From NCBI GenBank assembly GCA_012931725.1, contig CM022949.1:7801775-7865774 (forward strand): DNA of 64,000 bases, read 5' to 3'. Below the pieces are notes generated by a model. It had not been told where the DNA came from, did not search any database, and saw only the letters and a program-made list of their open reading frames with translations. Made by a program: the position numbers and the translations under genes. Below, one piece after another: positions 55,169 to 64,000 of the stretch (its first letter is position 1; every line of letters begins with the position of its first letter). The DNA comes from Litsea cubeba. Taxonomy: Eukaryota > Streptophyta > Magnoliopsida > Laurales > Lauraceae.

Positions 55169-57095
55169 ATGCCTCCGAGGCCCAAGAAAGGCGGAGAATC
55201 TTCGAGAGCAATGCTCGAGCAACCAGGCCCGTCGACGGACGCCCCTCCTCAAGGGCAGTCCAGAACGGTGCATGGCGCATCTACAAGCGAGGGGGGCATA
55301 GGCTCGCAGCTCTTCGTCGAAATTCCCTTCCAAGAGGGACTTGTTGAAGATTCGTCCCCGGGCGACGAAGTCACGCCTCCCCGACGGGACGAGCGGCGAC
55401 ACGAGCGTCCCCCGAAGGACAAAGGTGTAGCAGTCGACGAGCCGCGCCTCAACGAGACCTCGATGACGGAGGACATATCGCGACTCAAAATGCTCTCATC
55501 CAGGAGCAGGATAGAATAATCAGCCAGCTCTAGCAGCAACTGAGAGCGGCAGGGGCCCCCTCAGCAGGCCAGCCCTCCGGGCCCCAAGGCGGGAAGAAAG
55601 CAGCCCCAAGCAAGGTGGTCCAGCCCTCCCACGAGGATTTGAGAGCTTTTTTGGAGCAGAAGCGTAGTCGGGCCAACGACTAGTACTCGAGTAATGGTCG
55701 CAGCCACCACGGCCGAGACGACCAAGCTTGCAGCTACCACAGTCGAGGCCATTCGAAGCGAAAGTCGGAAGCAGTGTCACCGCGAAAGGATGTCGAGCAG
55801 GAGCGGCTCGACAGGCGTATCAAGCTGGCCATTCAGCATAATATGGAGATGGCTGCTCTCGCCCGAGACCAGCAGGAGATTTGCGGCCCCACCGATCTGG
55901 GGCCTCCCCCTTAACGCGGGATATCAAGGAGACTCCACTGCCCAAGAAGTTCTCTGTCCCGCGGTTCGTCCCTTATGACGGAGTGTCTGGCCCAGCCGCT
56001 CACCTCCGACACTTCTCTCAGAAGATGTCCATCAAGGGGAATGAGGGCCACCTCAACTGCAAGATCTTTTCCTCCAGTCTGGGCGACCTCCCTCTGAAGT
56101 GGTATTGCGCCCTTCCGGAGAAGTCCATCTCGAGTTGGAAGCAGCTCCAGCTCTCCTTCCTAAAGAAGTTCCAGGCTTACAACGTCGTCCCCAAGACTGA
56201 TGCTGATATTCTTGCCGTGAAGATGAAGCAGGGCGAAAGCATTACCCAGTTCGCCCAGCGTTTTTGGGCAGTCTACAACCAGATTGAAGATACCAGAGAC
56301 GAAGTGGCGATTTTCTCCTTCCGGAATGCCCTGTTGCCAGGGAAAGAGCTGAGGAAAGACCTGGCTGGAGACCCCGTAACCTCCATGCCGGCCTTAATGT
56401 CCCGGATAAAGCGCTATGTCGCCCGGGAGGAGGATGAAATCCTGGCCCGGGAGAATCACGGCCCAGGACCCAAGGAGAGGGGCAATCAGCCCCAGCAGAG
56501 AGAAAAGAGGCCCTTTCGAAAGGAAGAGCAGAAGCAAGCATGGGTCTCCAGCTCGGCAAAGGCTACAGCGTCCAGGTATGGGACCAGCAAGAAGACTAGA
56601 CCTCCTCCCGACACTTACCAGGCTGTGAACGTCGTCTTCAAGGAGCCGATCCACCAAATCATGAACAAGATCAAGAACAGGCCATTCTTCAGCTGGCCTC
56701 ATCCCATGCAGAGTGAAGCCTCCACCTGTGACCAGACTAGGTTCTGTGCCTACCACAAGCAGAATGGGTACAAAACTGAGGAGTGCAGGACCTTGAAATT
56801 CTTCCTGGAGAAGCTCGCCAAACAAGGTCATCTCGAGGAGTTCGTCAAGGCAGGAGATGCCGGCGCTGGCGGCATCGGCCGAGCTCATCAAGGCACTGAT
56901 AGGGATCCAGACAGCGAAGATTCTGAGAAGATCATCAATGTGATCCATCTAGCGCCCTCAGCTCCCTCTCCTTCAGCTAGAGGCAGTTCCCAGGCACGTG
57001 CCGAGGCCAGGCAGGCCTCGCATGGGAAAGAGGTGATGAGAGCCGAGCTCGGACCTGCGTCCAAGCGAGCGCCCGGCCATCTCGTTTTCAGATAG
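55169..57095 (+). pseudogene. Gag of element D
   Basis: The frame from ATG 55169 (MPPRPKKGGESSRAM) is a disordered N-terminus ending at 55519. Coding then continues in a shifted frame (ISQL...QQLRAAGAPSAG) with TAG stops at 55531 and 55681, both likely former CAG codons. From 55881 a 404-codon ORF carries the capsid domain: FSVPRFVPYDGVSGPAAHLR, LGDLPLKWYCALPEKSISSW, LKKFQAYNVVPKTDADILAV, KQGESITQFAQRFWAVYNQI. Further on, FCAYHKQNGYKTEECRTLK is the zinc-knuckle-like part. It would form the particle shell. The long capsid frame looks well kept. Confidence 0.85.
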
Positions 57096-57330
57096 AGACC
57101 CTGAGGGAGTGCAGCTTCCCCACAATGATCCCTTGCTCCTGACGATGAAGCTGCGAGACTTCACTGTGAAGCAGATCCTGATCGACCCCGGCAGCTCGTC
57201 TGAGGTCCTCTACTATGGATGCTTCAAGAAGATGGGGCTCCAGGAGACTGATTTGAAGGAAGCTCATGCGCCTCTGATTGGGTTCAGCGCCAAGCCGGTC
57301 TACCCCAAGGGGAGAATATCGTGGACGCCC
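57096..57330 (+). pseudogene. Protease start of element D, truncated
   Basis: After gag, a frame reads VKQILIDPGSSSEVLYYGCF, the retropepsin active-site region, followed by MGLQETDLKEAHAPLIGFSA and VYPKGRIS. The usual second half (ILGRPWL-type) and the whole RT-RNase H-integrase part are missing. Beyond about 57320 the plus frame reads through sequence that makes better sense on the other strand, so the deletion joint probably lies at 57310-57330. Confidence 0.75.
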
Positions 57331-57713
57331 ATTTTGGTCCCTAGGATTTCGTTCAGTTTCGCCGTGCCCATGATGACCTTGAAGCCATTGGGCATCAGCT
57401 GGCGCGGGGTGGTGGACCAAGCGTCGAGACAGTCTCTAAGCAGGGGATGCAGAGGAAATCTGACCCCACCTTCGATCACAAAGATAAAAGGGAACGACAT
57501 CCAGCCGCAGGACCAGCAGCGCAGGGCGTAGTCGCAGGGAGTCGCCGGCCTGAGGCGAACCCCCTCCGGAATACTGAAGGTAGTCCTAAACCTAGCCATG
57601 CCCTCATCTGTGTCTAACTGAAACCTAGGGGTGGTCATCTCTATAAGAAGAAGAAGGCAAACAGAAACTCTAAAGGCAGAAACCCTAAAAAAAATACAGG
57701 GGCACGAAGTCAC
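57300..57713 (-). CDS. Antisense ORF of element D (putative gypsy-type transposon protein)
   Basis: A minus-strand ORF of 138 codons; the likely start is the ATG at about 57638 (MTTPRFQLDTDEGMARFRTT), in a leader that begins near 57865 after a TATA box. It reads RTTFSIPEGVRLRPATPCDY, then GGVRFPLHPLLRDCLDAWST and PRQLMPNGFKVIMG. The pattern of a beta-rich start, RFPLHPL and QL.PNG matches the family annotated as putative gypsy-type transposon (Transposase_28 and related retrotransposon antisense proteins). Its 3' part is lost at the deletion joint. Function unknown. Homologues usually lie antisense to gag-pol, as here. Confidence 0.6.
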   Translation of the reverse strand: MTSCPCIFFRVSAFRVSVCLLLLIEMTTPRFQLDTDEGMARFRTTFSIPEGVRLRPATPCDYALRCWSCGWMSFPFIFVIEGGVRFPLHPLLRDCLDAWSTTPRQLMPNGFKVIMGTAKLNEILGTKMGVHDILPLG

Positions 57714-57888
57714 TTACAGAGGCAGAAAGGCAAGCCAAGAATCAATCTGGACACGTCTCACGATCGTCCTCGCCAGAGCAATATGGAGAGATCTCGAAAA
57801 GACGGATGAAGAACAGAGCAAGGATCGAAAGCAAGGGTAAAGAAAATCGGAAGAGAAAATAAAGAGAGAAGAATAGTGGAAGGCAACC

Positions 57889-57898
57889 CTATTTATAG
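57889..57898 (-). promoter_or_regulatory. TATA box of the antisense ORF in element D
   Basis: The minus strand reads CTATAAATAG, about 250 bases upstream of the proposed ATG. A CT-rich leader (TTCTTCTCTCTTTATTTTC and beyond) follows. This is the same arrangement as the antisense gene of element B. Confidence 0.55.
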
Positions 57899-58153
57899 GG
57901 GAAGGGAGCCCTCTTTGGGCGCCATCCATGAATTTGAAAAGACAGACTTCGCGATCCACGCCTGTCTCATCACCTTGATGGCATGATCCGTGAGGAAGCA
58001 ACATGTGTGGCCGCCGGCTCGTTTCCCGGGGCGAACAGGGCACAACATTTATTGCCTCGGAGAAGTTGAAGCGGCACCCAGCAATGATCGCAGTATCTCC
58101 ATATGGATTCTCCAGCTTCTGACCCCTAAAGGCTAGGGCACTGAAGAAGTCAC

Positions 58154-58167
58154 AAGCTAGGGGCAAT
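58154..58167 (+). other. Polypurine tract of element D
   Basis: aagctaggggcaat directly precedes the 3' LTR start TGTGTGGGG. Confidence 0.55.
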
Positions 58168-59064
58168 TGTGTGGGGAGATTTTCAAAGCTCCAGGATTAT
58201 GCTAATTACGGTTATTAGATGGGATTAAGCACTCCCACGTGCTAACCACGTGCCATCCACGTGGCACACAGACTCACCTCGGCTGCCGGGATAGAGGCCT
58301 CAGCCGAAACTAGACAGACCTTGGCTGCTAGCGTCGAGCTCGGCTACCAAGGGTCTACTTCGGCTAAAGAGCTTGACCTCGGCCAAAGGAGCCGGGGACC
58401 CCGGCCAAAGGAGCCGGGACGGAAGCCGAAGCAAATAAGAATCCCCACTCGCTCCCTACGCCTGCCACGTCGTCAGATACGTGGCAGAATAGGGGTGCGA
58501 GCTAGTGGAACAGTTGCGACATCAGTCGTTCACAATCTTTGCCAGATCGCTGACAGGGCGGCATCCAGCGGCTGTAGCCACATCAGGGCAAGGCCCGATG
58601 ATGGATCCGATGGGACCTCTACCCCCAAAGGCCTCCAACAGGATCTGGCCCAACATGACATGCATTAAATGCAATGTAGGCTGATCCGACTGGCATTTAT
58701 TACTTTGTGGGCTGAAGTGGACCGCATTTATTACTTTGTGGGCTGATAAGGACTTCCCTATCAAATCGTGGGACCCACTCCAAAATATCATCCAAGATAT
58801 CCTCAAGAGTCCTCTATAAATAGGACTTCATTTCACATGCAAGGTACGCAACCCATACTTGAGAGTCGTTACTCTTCCTCTCCTTCCTTTGTTCCAGTTT
58901 ATACACTGACTTTGGCATCGGAAAGCCTTGCGCCGCCCAGGCTAGGGTCCTCTGACTATGTCTTCTTCCCTTTCAGGTTTTGAGGCAGCAAATCATCTTC
59001 TTCTATTTGGATAAGTCCTATCAGGCACCCCTATTATTGTGAGTCATAATTTTCTGCACTTACA
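58168..59064 (+). repeat. 3' LTR of element D
   Basis: 897 bp, same ends and motifs as the 5' LTR, with scattered substitutions and a short indel near 58880. It is followed by GTGGC, the partner of the left duplication. Confidence 0.85.
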
Positions 59065-60754
59065 GTGGCTATTTCCGCACAACAATTCACAAGGCCTGCA
59101 TCATTTTTTGGGTGGGAACCCATGTCTTCAAACATGGCAAAGCAAGGACTATAATCCGAGTCTACTTACCTTTCTCCCTCGACAAATGTACCTTCAAACA
59201 AGGCAATATGAGTTGAAGACGTCCTCAAAATCTACCACACTATAAGATGATTATCTTAAGTTCTAACATCTCCATATCAATTATCGACGAGCATAATACA
59301 ATATCCCTACAGGATAATTCTCTAACAGTTCTTTGTACATCATGTAAGTGCATAATACATTTAAAAAGTGTAGGTATAGAACACTCTTCTAAAGTCTTAT
59401 TTTAATATATTGCACATCAATGGTTCACCAGCAATCAATGGAAAGTGCATTTAGAGCCTATGAGCCTTAGATTTTCTGTATAGCTAGAAATCTCATTATA
59501 TTAAGATTGATGTGATGTGTGATATCAACAATCATAGAATATATCTACAGTCATGATTAGACACATGCTTACCGCAAGGATTACTAAAGAATTAACTATT
59601 TGCACATCTTAGTGGAGGCTCCTATGTGTTTGACTGGAAAGAAAAGAAAAAAAAAAAAAAACGCCCATTAAGATTATATGGTATAACCCTGTTTCAGAAG
59701 TTCAAGCTCCACATTGACTAATAAGGTCACTTAAATTACATTGATTCTTATATTTAGGTTTGAAGACCCTTATCCCCTTTTTTCGTCTCCCTCCATGACA
59801 AATCTTTCAAATTTCGGAGGAAAACATTTGAATGCTTGATTACTTTACTCTCTTTATTGGTGCCACCGAACCCATGACCTAATGATTTCGGCCAAAGGTT
59901 TAAACCTTCAAGCCAAGGTAGAGACTGACTGTTTACTTCACTATCTGTTCAAGGCTTTGTCCATACAACTGCTCTTGCTCTATCATATTCATTTTCTCCC
60001 TTCCCATTAAATTCAAATAACACTACAGTACTTGTGGAAGATCAACATTTTCATGATGATTGATTGTGAACAACATATATAAATAACTTATCATGTATCC
60101 ATGCATATATATGCAAATTGGCCAGAGTGACCACTATGTTGGATTTTTTTTCTCTTTTTGGGGAAAAGAGTTCCCAGGTATGCTACTCCATCCATGGCGG
60201 GGCATTGGCAAAAAGACTTGTATCAAAGCTACACCATCCGTATATATTTATGCGTCTGGTTCAATCGTAGTAACTAATACCGTGAAATATAGTATTTCAG
60301 TATTCAGTAATCACCTGCTTGAGAAATCATAAGCACCCAGCTTAAGTATTTCAGTATTAAGCACCACCCATCTTCATACCTTAACAAATCATACCCTTAA
60401 AATTAACTTGAAGAAATAGTATACCCTAGAACTACTTCATACCTTAACAAATCATACCCTTAAAATTAACTTGAAGAAATAGTATACCCTAGAACTAATG
60501 GTATTAAGAAGAGAGACATATCAATAGAATGCTGTAACAGTCACACACCTGAACTAACAACACAAAACAACAAGTGGGTTTTTTCATATATGAAAATTAG
60601 AAGCAACATGTAACAACCCTTAAATCAAACCCCAACATTACAAAAGATTGTTTGATAAAAAAAAATGTTCCCACCACAAAAAGAAGCAAAGAAACATGAA
60701 TCAAAACCCACATCAGAAAAAATAAATAAATAAAGGAGTTTCAAAACAACTCAC
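59065..60754. other. CACTA interior right of element D, no gene recognised
   Basis: AT-rich, probably part of the long first intron of the transposase gene. A perfect 63-bp tandem duplication lies at 60372-60497. No exon was found. Confidence 0.45.
60372..60497 (+). repeat. Perfect 63-bp tandem duplication
   Basis: Two identical 63-bp copies (60372-60434 and 60435-60497), starting cttcataccttaacaaatca. The lack of differences points to a recent event or an assembly artefact. Confidence 0.9.
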
Positions 60755-61000
60755 CGTGGTTAGGCTCAGCAGTCCACGGAGAGAGAAAGATAGGCTTCGT
60801 CACTCTGGCTCTTTTCTTCCTTGGCGTCGCACCAGGGGAGAGAGACGAGAGGAGATGAGAGTCGCAGTGAAGAGGTTGCACAGCCCGTTCTCGGAGAGGT
60901 CGCGCAGAAGAGATAGAGAGACGAGATGACAACCAGGAGAGATGTCGGAGAGTTCGCGCGAAATGGGCTACCTTCATCGGAGAAATCGAGCGCTCAGATG
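60755..61000 (-). other. Possible first exon / leader of the CACTA transposase
   Basis: On the minus strand a strong donor (CCACG|GTGAGTTG) lies at 60755/60754, after a CT- and CG-rich stretch running in from the right terminus. CACTA elements usually start transcription near one end and have a long first intron before TNP2. The exon would be untranslated or encode a few residues. The 206-codon ORF over this region is low-complexity and not supported. Confidence 0.35.
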
Positions 61001-61254
61001 ACAACCGGGAGAGCTTCACGCGAACTGGGGAGAGACCGAGAGAGAGACGGGTGTGGGGGAAGATGAAAAGTGAAACCAGGAGAGGGAAAGGAAGATGGCA
61101 GAGTGCAGGAGCTAGACAGAGAGAGAGACGAGTGTGGGGGAAAATGAAAACTGAAACGGGGAGAGGGAAAGGAAGAGGGCAGAGCGCGGGAGCAGGGAAA
61201 AAAGAGGGGGAAGGGAAAAGTGAAGGGAAAATGGGTTTCGGGTGGGTAGATAAG

Positions 61255-61381
61255 AAGGGCTTTAGTGACCACCTCCGGCGGTCGCTAATGAGACATCTGG
61301 CGGTCGCTAATGATATTATTTGTGACCGCAGTAAGTGGCCGCCCGCTTTCTGGTGCGCCAAAGGGAAGATTTCTAATAGTG
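61255..61381. repeat. Right subterminal repeats and terminal inverted repeat of the CACTA
   Basis: Motifs cggcggtcgctaatgag, tggcggtcgctaatga and tgtgaccgc precede the terminus ...ttctaatagtg, the mirror of the left end CACTACTAGAA. The same GGCGGTCGCTA core is found at the left end. Confidence 0.75.
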
Positions 61382-61385
61382 ATAT

Positions 61386-62124
61386 GTAAAGGAGATGGAT
61401 TGAAATGATGATAGAGGGCAGAATTCCTAACGTTGATTGGCAAGGAAAGAAGGATTGGACATCTGGATCTTTTCTTGATATTTTGTGATCATTATACTAA
61501 CTTATGAAATCTATTGTAATCACAGGAATCTGCAATATTTGTTTGTTTCAGAAGATGTTAATTTATAATAATGCTATTGATGAGAGCTGATAAAAAATTA
61601 AGACTCTTCATTCATTATGTATCTGGGAAGGTAATATAGAAGCTGATACTTTGAGGTATAAATATGTTCAATACGTGGAATTCACTTAAAAGGATTCAAA
61701 AATTGTTGCACGTATGAATGATTGGTGTATAAGAAATGTAAAGGCTATCTTTTAAAACCGATAGACCTCTAGAAGAAAACCTTGCAGAGTTCGGAATTGT
61801 TTCTACTTTTGGCTTGTGGTATGGATATGGTAAGAATCTGAAATACCATGACCTATGGTTATGATAAAAGCCTAAGTGGTGTAAACTTATGAAGTATGGA
61901 ATGGATTTGTAAGTAGAAATGACTGTTTTAATATAAGAATTATGGTTACAGCAATGTCTGTCCTTGAACCAATATAAATTCGACAAATCAAGAAGAGACA
62001 GTTTAACGATCCTGAATTGGTACATATCAAAATTCATACTGTTGAAAATTCAGATTTTGTGATTGGTTGAAAGAATTCTCTACTTCTGAGACAAATTGTG
62101 AATACCAGAACAAAAGAATTTGAA
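61386..62124 (+). pseudogene. Pol scraps of element A after the CACTA
   Basis: It continues A. A stretch near 61980-62065 can be read as RQFNDPELVHIKIHTVENSD, like the segment before the zinc-binding part of gypsy integrase. Other pieces are too decayed to place. Many stops. Confidence 0.4.
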
Positions 62125-62578
62125 ATAAGCAGTGATGTTGAAATTCATCACACTCGATACTTTATGTGTCTATGAAGTACAGAAATATATGGAGATTGTA
62201 AAGACAGGTCTTGATGGAAATATATATGAAATAGAATAAGTGGTTATGTGTTATCATATTGACCTGTTAACATGTAAAATTTGAGTATTTGTTTAAATTG
62301 TTTTATCTATTACATGTTCCTAGATGGAACTGGAAATATTTAATTGTGAAAGTTCTATCTAGTATGAGATTTAGTGAAGTGACCAGACTATGTGGAAACG
62401 TCAGCTAGAGAGAACAAGATTTATATATGAGAACAATAATATGAATTAAGGTTTATAGACTTATCATGCGTCAATGAAATCACATGATAAGTGATTATTG
62501 ATTCTTATTTTGATTTCATATTTGGTTTTAATTGATTTTGCATTCGGAGGACCGAATGATTCTAAAAGTTTAGGGGAA
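62125..62578 (+). other. 3' internal end of element A with polypurine tract
   Basis: It matches 6548-7001 closely and leads into the 3' LTR through aaaagtttaggggaa (62564-62578). No intact coding sequence. Confidence 0.75.
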
Positions 62579-64000
62579 TGTTACACCTCGTCCCGAGTTA
62601 ATCAGGATTAACTGTAATTAATCGAGATTAACGTGGATTAAGCATGATTAATCAAATTAATTGGTGATTAATGATTGAAATGATCTAATTAGTCTTGGAA
62701 GACTGAATTAAGCCTAATGAAATGATTTGGAAAGCATTAAATTAATTAAGTTGAGTTTTAGACTCAAATTAATGGAATTAAGGGTTTTTCCGTAAATATG
62801 GATTTATGCGTTTTTCGTCGAACGTGGTAAAATTTTATACCATCGTGTGTATTTCAACGAGTACATCAATTTTCATAATACACTCGATTTCATTTGGCTT
62901 AAGAATAATCAAGTGAGCTTTGAATTGACTTGAAATGTAAATAAGTTTTGAAAATTGGTTTTATGTTGTAATTTGGAACCCACATGTCCCTTATACACTA
63001 TTCCAGCACATTTTGAACGGAATCAGAAGCTGGAAACATAAGAAGAAGTTAAGGAGGGCATGACAGCAGCTCTTCATCTTGTTGAACATTTCTTTCTTCC
63101 TCATTTTCTTCATTTTCTCTTCACGATTTGGAAGGAATCTGTGAGTGGATTCTAAGAAAGAGAAACTTATCTTCTTCCTCCTCTTCTTGTTGGAGTTCTC
63201 TGGAGACAAGCTTAAGGGAAATCTGAAACTGTTCCAAGGCTTGGAATTGGTGGTTTTGTGCTAGAGTCAAGTAAAGGCAAGTATAAACAAGTATATATGA
63301 TTAGATGATATTTAATGTTGATTTCCTTTAGTTTTGTTATGCATTTGAGTTCAGCTCTTTCTGATTATTTGATTTGTTGTGTTGGAAGTGATTGACTGAA
63401 CTGAGCATTATAGAATGGTGACAAGAAAATGGATAAATAGTATTGAAATGGATTGAGAGCAAGTATAAATGGATGTTTATGATTATTATGTTTATTAGTA
63501 TGGTTCTTTTTCTATTTTAGAAGAGATTGGGTGTTGAACCCATTTTTATGATAGAAATATGATTTGATTTGAATGAATGGAATTTTATAGAAGTGTTATT
63601 CTTCTTGTTTAGATGATATATGTGGAATGGAACAGGAGGTTCCATAAGATTTATTTAGGTAGAAAGGATTTAAAGTGAAACAGAATTCTGAAATGAATTC
63701 TACAGAAATTATGGGCAGTGTCGGTCAGCCGACAAGCTGACTAACACACTAATTGACGTTATAATGTGGGAAAAATCGCGTCTCTGGTTTTCGAACTGAG
63801 ACCGTGATCAGCACATGTCGGTCAGCCGACAAGCATACATCGGTCAACCGACGCGTGAACCGACAACTTAACCGACAATGTAAAAATGGAGGAAAAATGT
63901 GTCTGGTTATGGAACCGAGACCTGACCGAACTTTGTTCGGTCAGCCGACAAAAGGATTTCTGTTGACCGACAGGTCAACCGAGTGTATATTATGAAATTT
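62579..64000 (+). repeat. 3' LTR of element A, truncated by the window edge
   Basis: It starts TGTTACACCTCGTCCCGAG and matches 7002-8379, then 31709-31760. At 63931-63935 it has a single CTTTG at the place where B sits in the other LTR, so it serves as the unoccupied site. Differences from the 5' LTR are a few percent. Confidence 0.9.

Larger units (their letters stand above)
54196..59064 (+). mobile_element. Gag-only Ty3/gypsy element D, 4.87 kb, nested in the CACTA
   Basis: Two LTRs (54196-55103, 58168-59064) begin TGTGTGGGGAGATTTTC and end TTTTCTGCACTTACA. Flanks are GGGGC (54191-54195) and GTGGC (59065-59069), a 5-bp duplication with one change. A primer site follows the 5' LTR and a purine tract precedes the 3' LTR. 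The interior has gag and the start of protease, then, with RT, RNase H and integrase absent, an antisense ORF. It is a deletion derivative that would need another element's enzymes. Confidence 0.85.
40054..61381 (-). mobile_element. CACTA (En/Spm) transposon, 21.3 kb, with nested element D
   Basis: The left terminus is CACTACTAGAAAAC; the right, as reverse complement, is CACTATTAGAAATC. The two agree over 12 bp with one mismatch. Both are flanked by ATAT (40050-40053 and 61382-61385); the usual CACTA duplication is 3 bp, so 3 or 4 bp fits. Subterminal DNA at both ends carries repeated TAGCGACCGC/GGCGGTCGCTA motifs, as expected for transposase-binding arrays. The transposase genes run on the minus strand. 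The element includes a 172-bp satellite array and element D. Confidence 0.85.
7002..64000 (+). mobile_element. Ty3/gypsy element A (chromovirus-like), truncated by the window edge
   Basis: The element is in plus orientation: 5' LTR 7002-38148 (split by three insertions), primer site 38160-38171, a gag remnant, pol scraps, a CACTA insertion (40054-61381), further pol scraps and a 3' LTR from 62579 past the edge. The two LTR starts are near-identical over 1.35 kb. Without insertions the 5' LTR is about 2.66 kb. The primer site TGGTATCAGAGC matches initiator tRNA-Met. Capsid, most of reverse transcriptase and intact integrase are missing, so it is non-autonomous. The chromovirus assignment is tentative. 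Confidence 0.75.

Noticed and set aside
55249..55780. Minus-strand ORFs opposite gag of element D
   Set aside because: They mirror a GC-rich gag coding stretch and show no family motifs.
57109..57531. Plus-strand 140-codon ORF read as a complete protease
   Set aside because: Only the first part matches protease; from about 57320 the antisense frame fits a known family better, so the rest is a shadow across a deletion joint.
60741..61361. 206-codon minus-strand ORF at the CACTA right end
   Set aside because: Low-complexity Ser/Pro/Leu/Phe from GA-rich DNA, running into the subterminal repeats.

Overview
The window is plant nuclear DNA, almost certainly from a seed plant with a large, repeat-rich genome. 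It is a nest of transposable elements with almost no host gene content. The support is plant-type LTR retrotransposons (tRNA-Met-type and TGG-type primer sites, dual RNase H), a CACTA (En/Spm) transposon with TNP2, DUF4218 and DUF4216 domains, a hAT element with an 8-bp target duplication, a Tourist-like MITE and a Helitron-like element. The species cannot be fixed from the sequence. No intact host protein gene was recognised; the only host-like signal is a probable promoter plus 5' leader exon on the minus strand near 535-957, reading off the left edge.

Layout. 1-960: probable 5' end of a minus-strand gene. 2264-3864: Tourist-like MITE split by a hAT element (2567-3830). 5020-6288: Helitron-like element on the minus strand with a 560-bp tandem duplication. 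6548-7001: 3' internal end of a Ty3/gypsy element, here called A. 7002 to the right edge: element A itself. Its 5' LTR (7002-38148) is split by three insertions: a 23.3-kb Tat/Ogre-type gypsy element B (8380-31703, minus orientation), a solo LTR of another family, C (31977-34822), and a solo LTR of family B (34853-37159). Element A has a primer site at 38160, a decayed gag and pol scraps, then a 21.3-kb CACTA transposon (40054-61381), then more pol scraps and the start of its 3' LTR (62579 to the edge). Inside the CACTA lies a 4.9-kb gag-only gypsy element D (54196-59064) with two LTRs. Each boundary given for B, C, solo-B and hAT is backed by an exact target-site duplication; those of CACTA and D are weaker.

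Element B is the richest part. On the minus strand it has ORF1, gag, a nucleocapsid-like segment, protease, a G-patch-like segment, reverse transcriptase, two RNase H domains and integrase, all broken by stops and frameshifts. Between integrase and its 3' LTR, on the opposite (plus) strand, is an intron-containing gene with its own TATA box, a plant-mobile-domain-like region, a basic segment and a coiled-coil tail (12013-16832). Element D shows the same design in miniature: gag-protease on the plus strand and an antisense ORF with its own TATA box just before the 3' LTR. Between the antisense gene and integrase in B is an array of repeats whose two arms change together, as expected if a hairpin is being kept.

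Nothing in the window appears able to transpose on its own. Many premature stops are TAG where CAG is the likely ancestor, as expected from deamination of methylated cytosine in silenced elements. Of the protein-coding units, only the antisense gene of B keeps a credible promoter and splice sites, and it too carries frameshifts.
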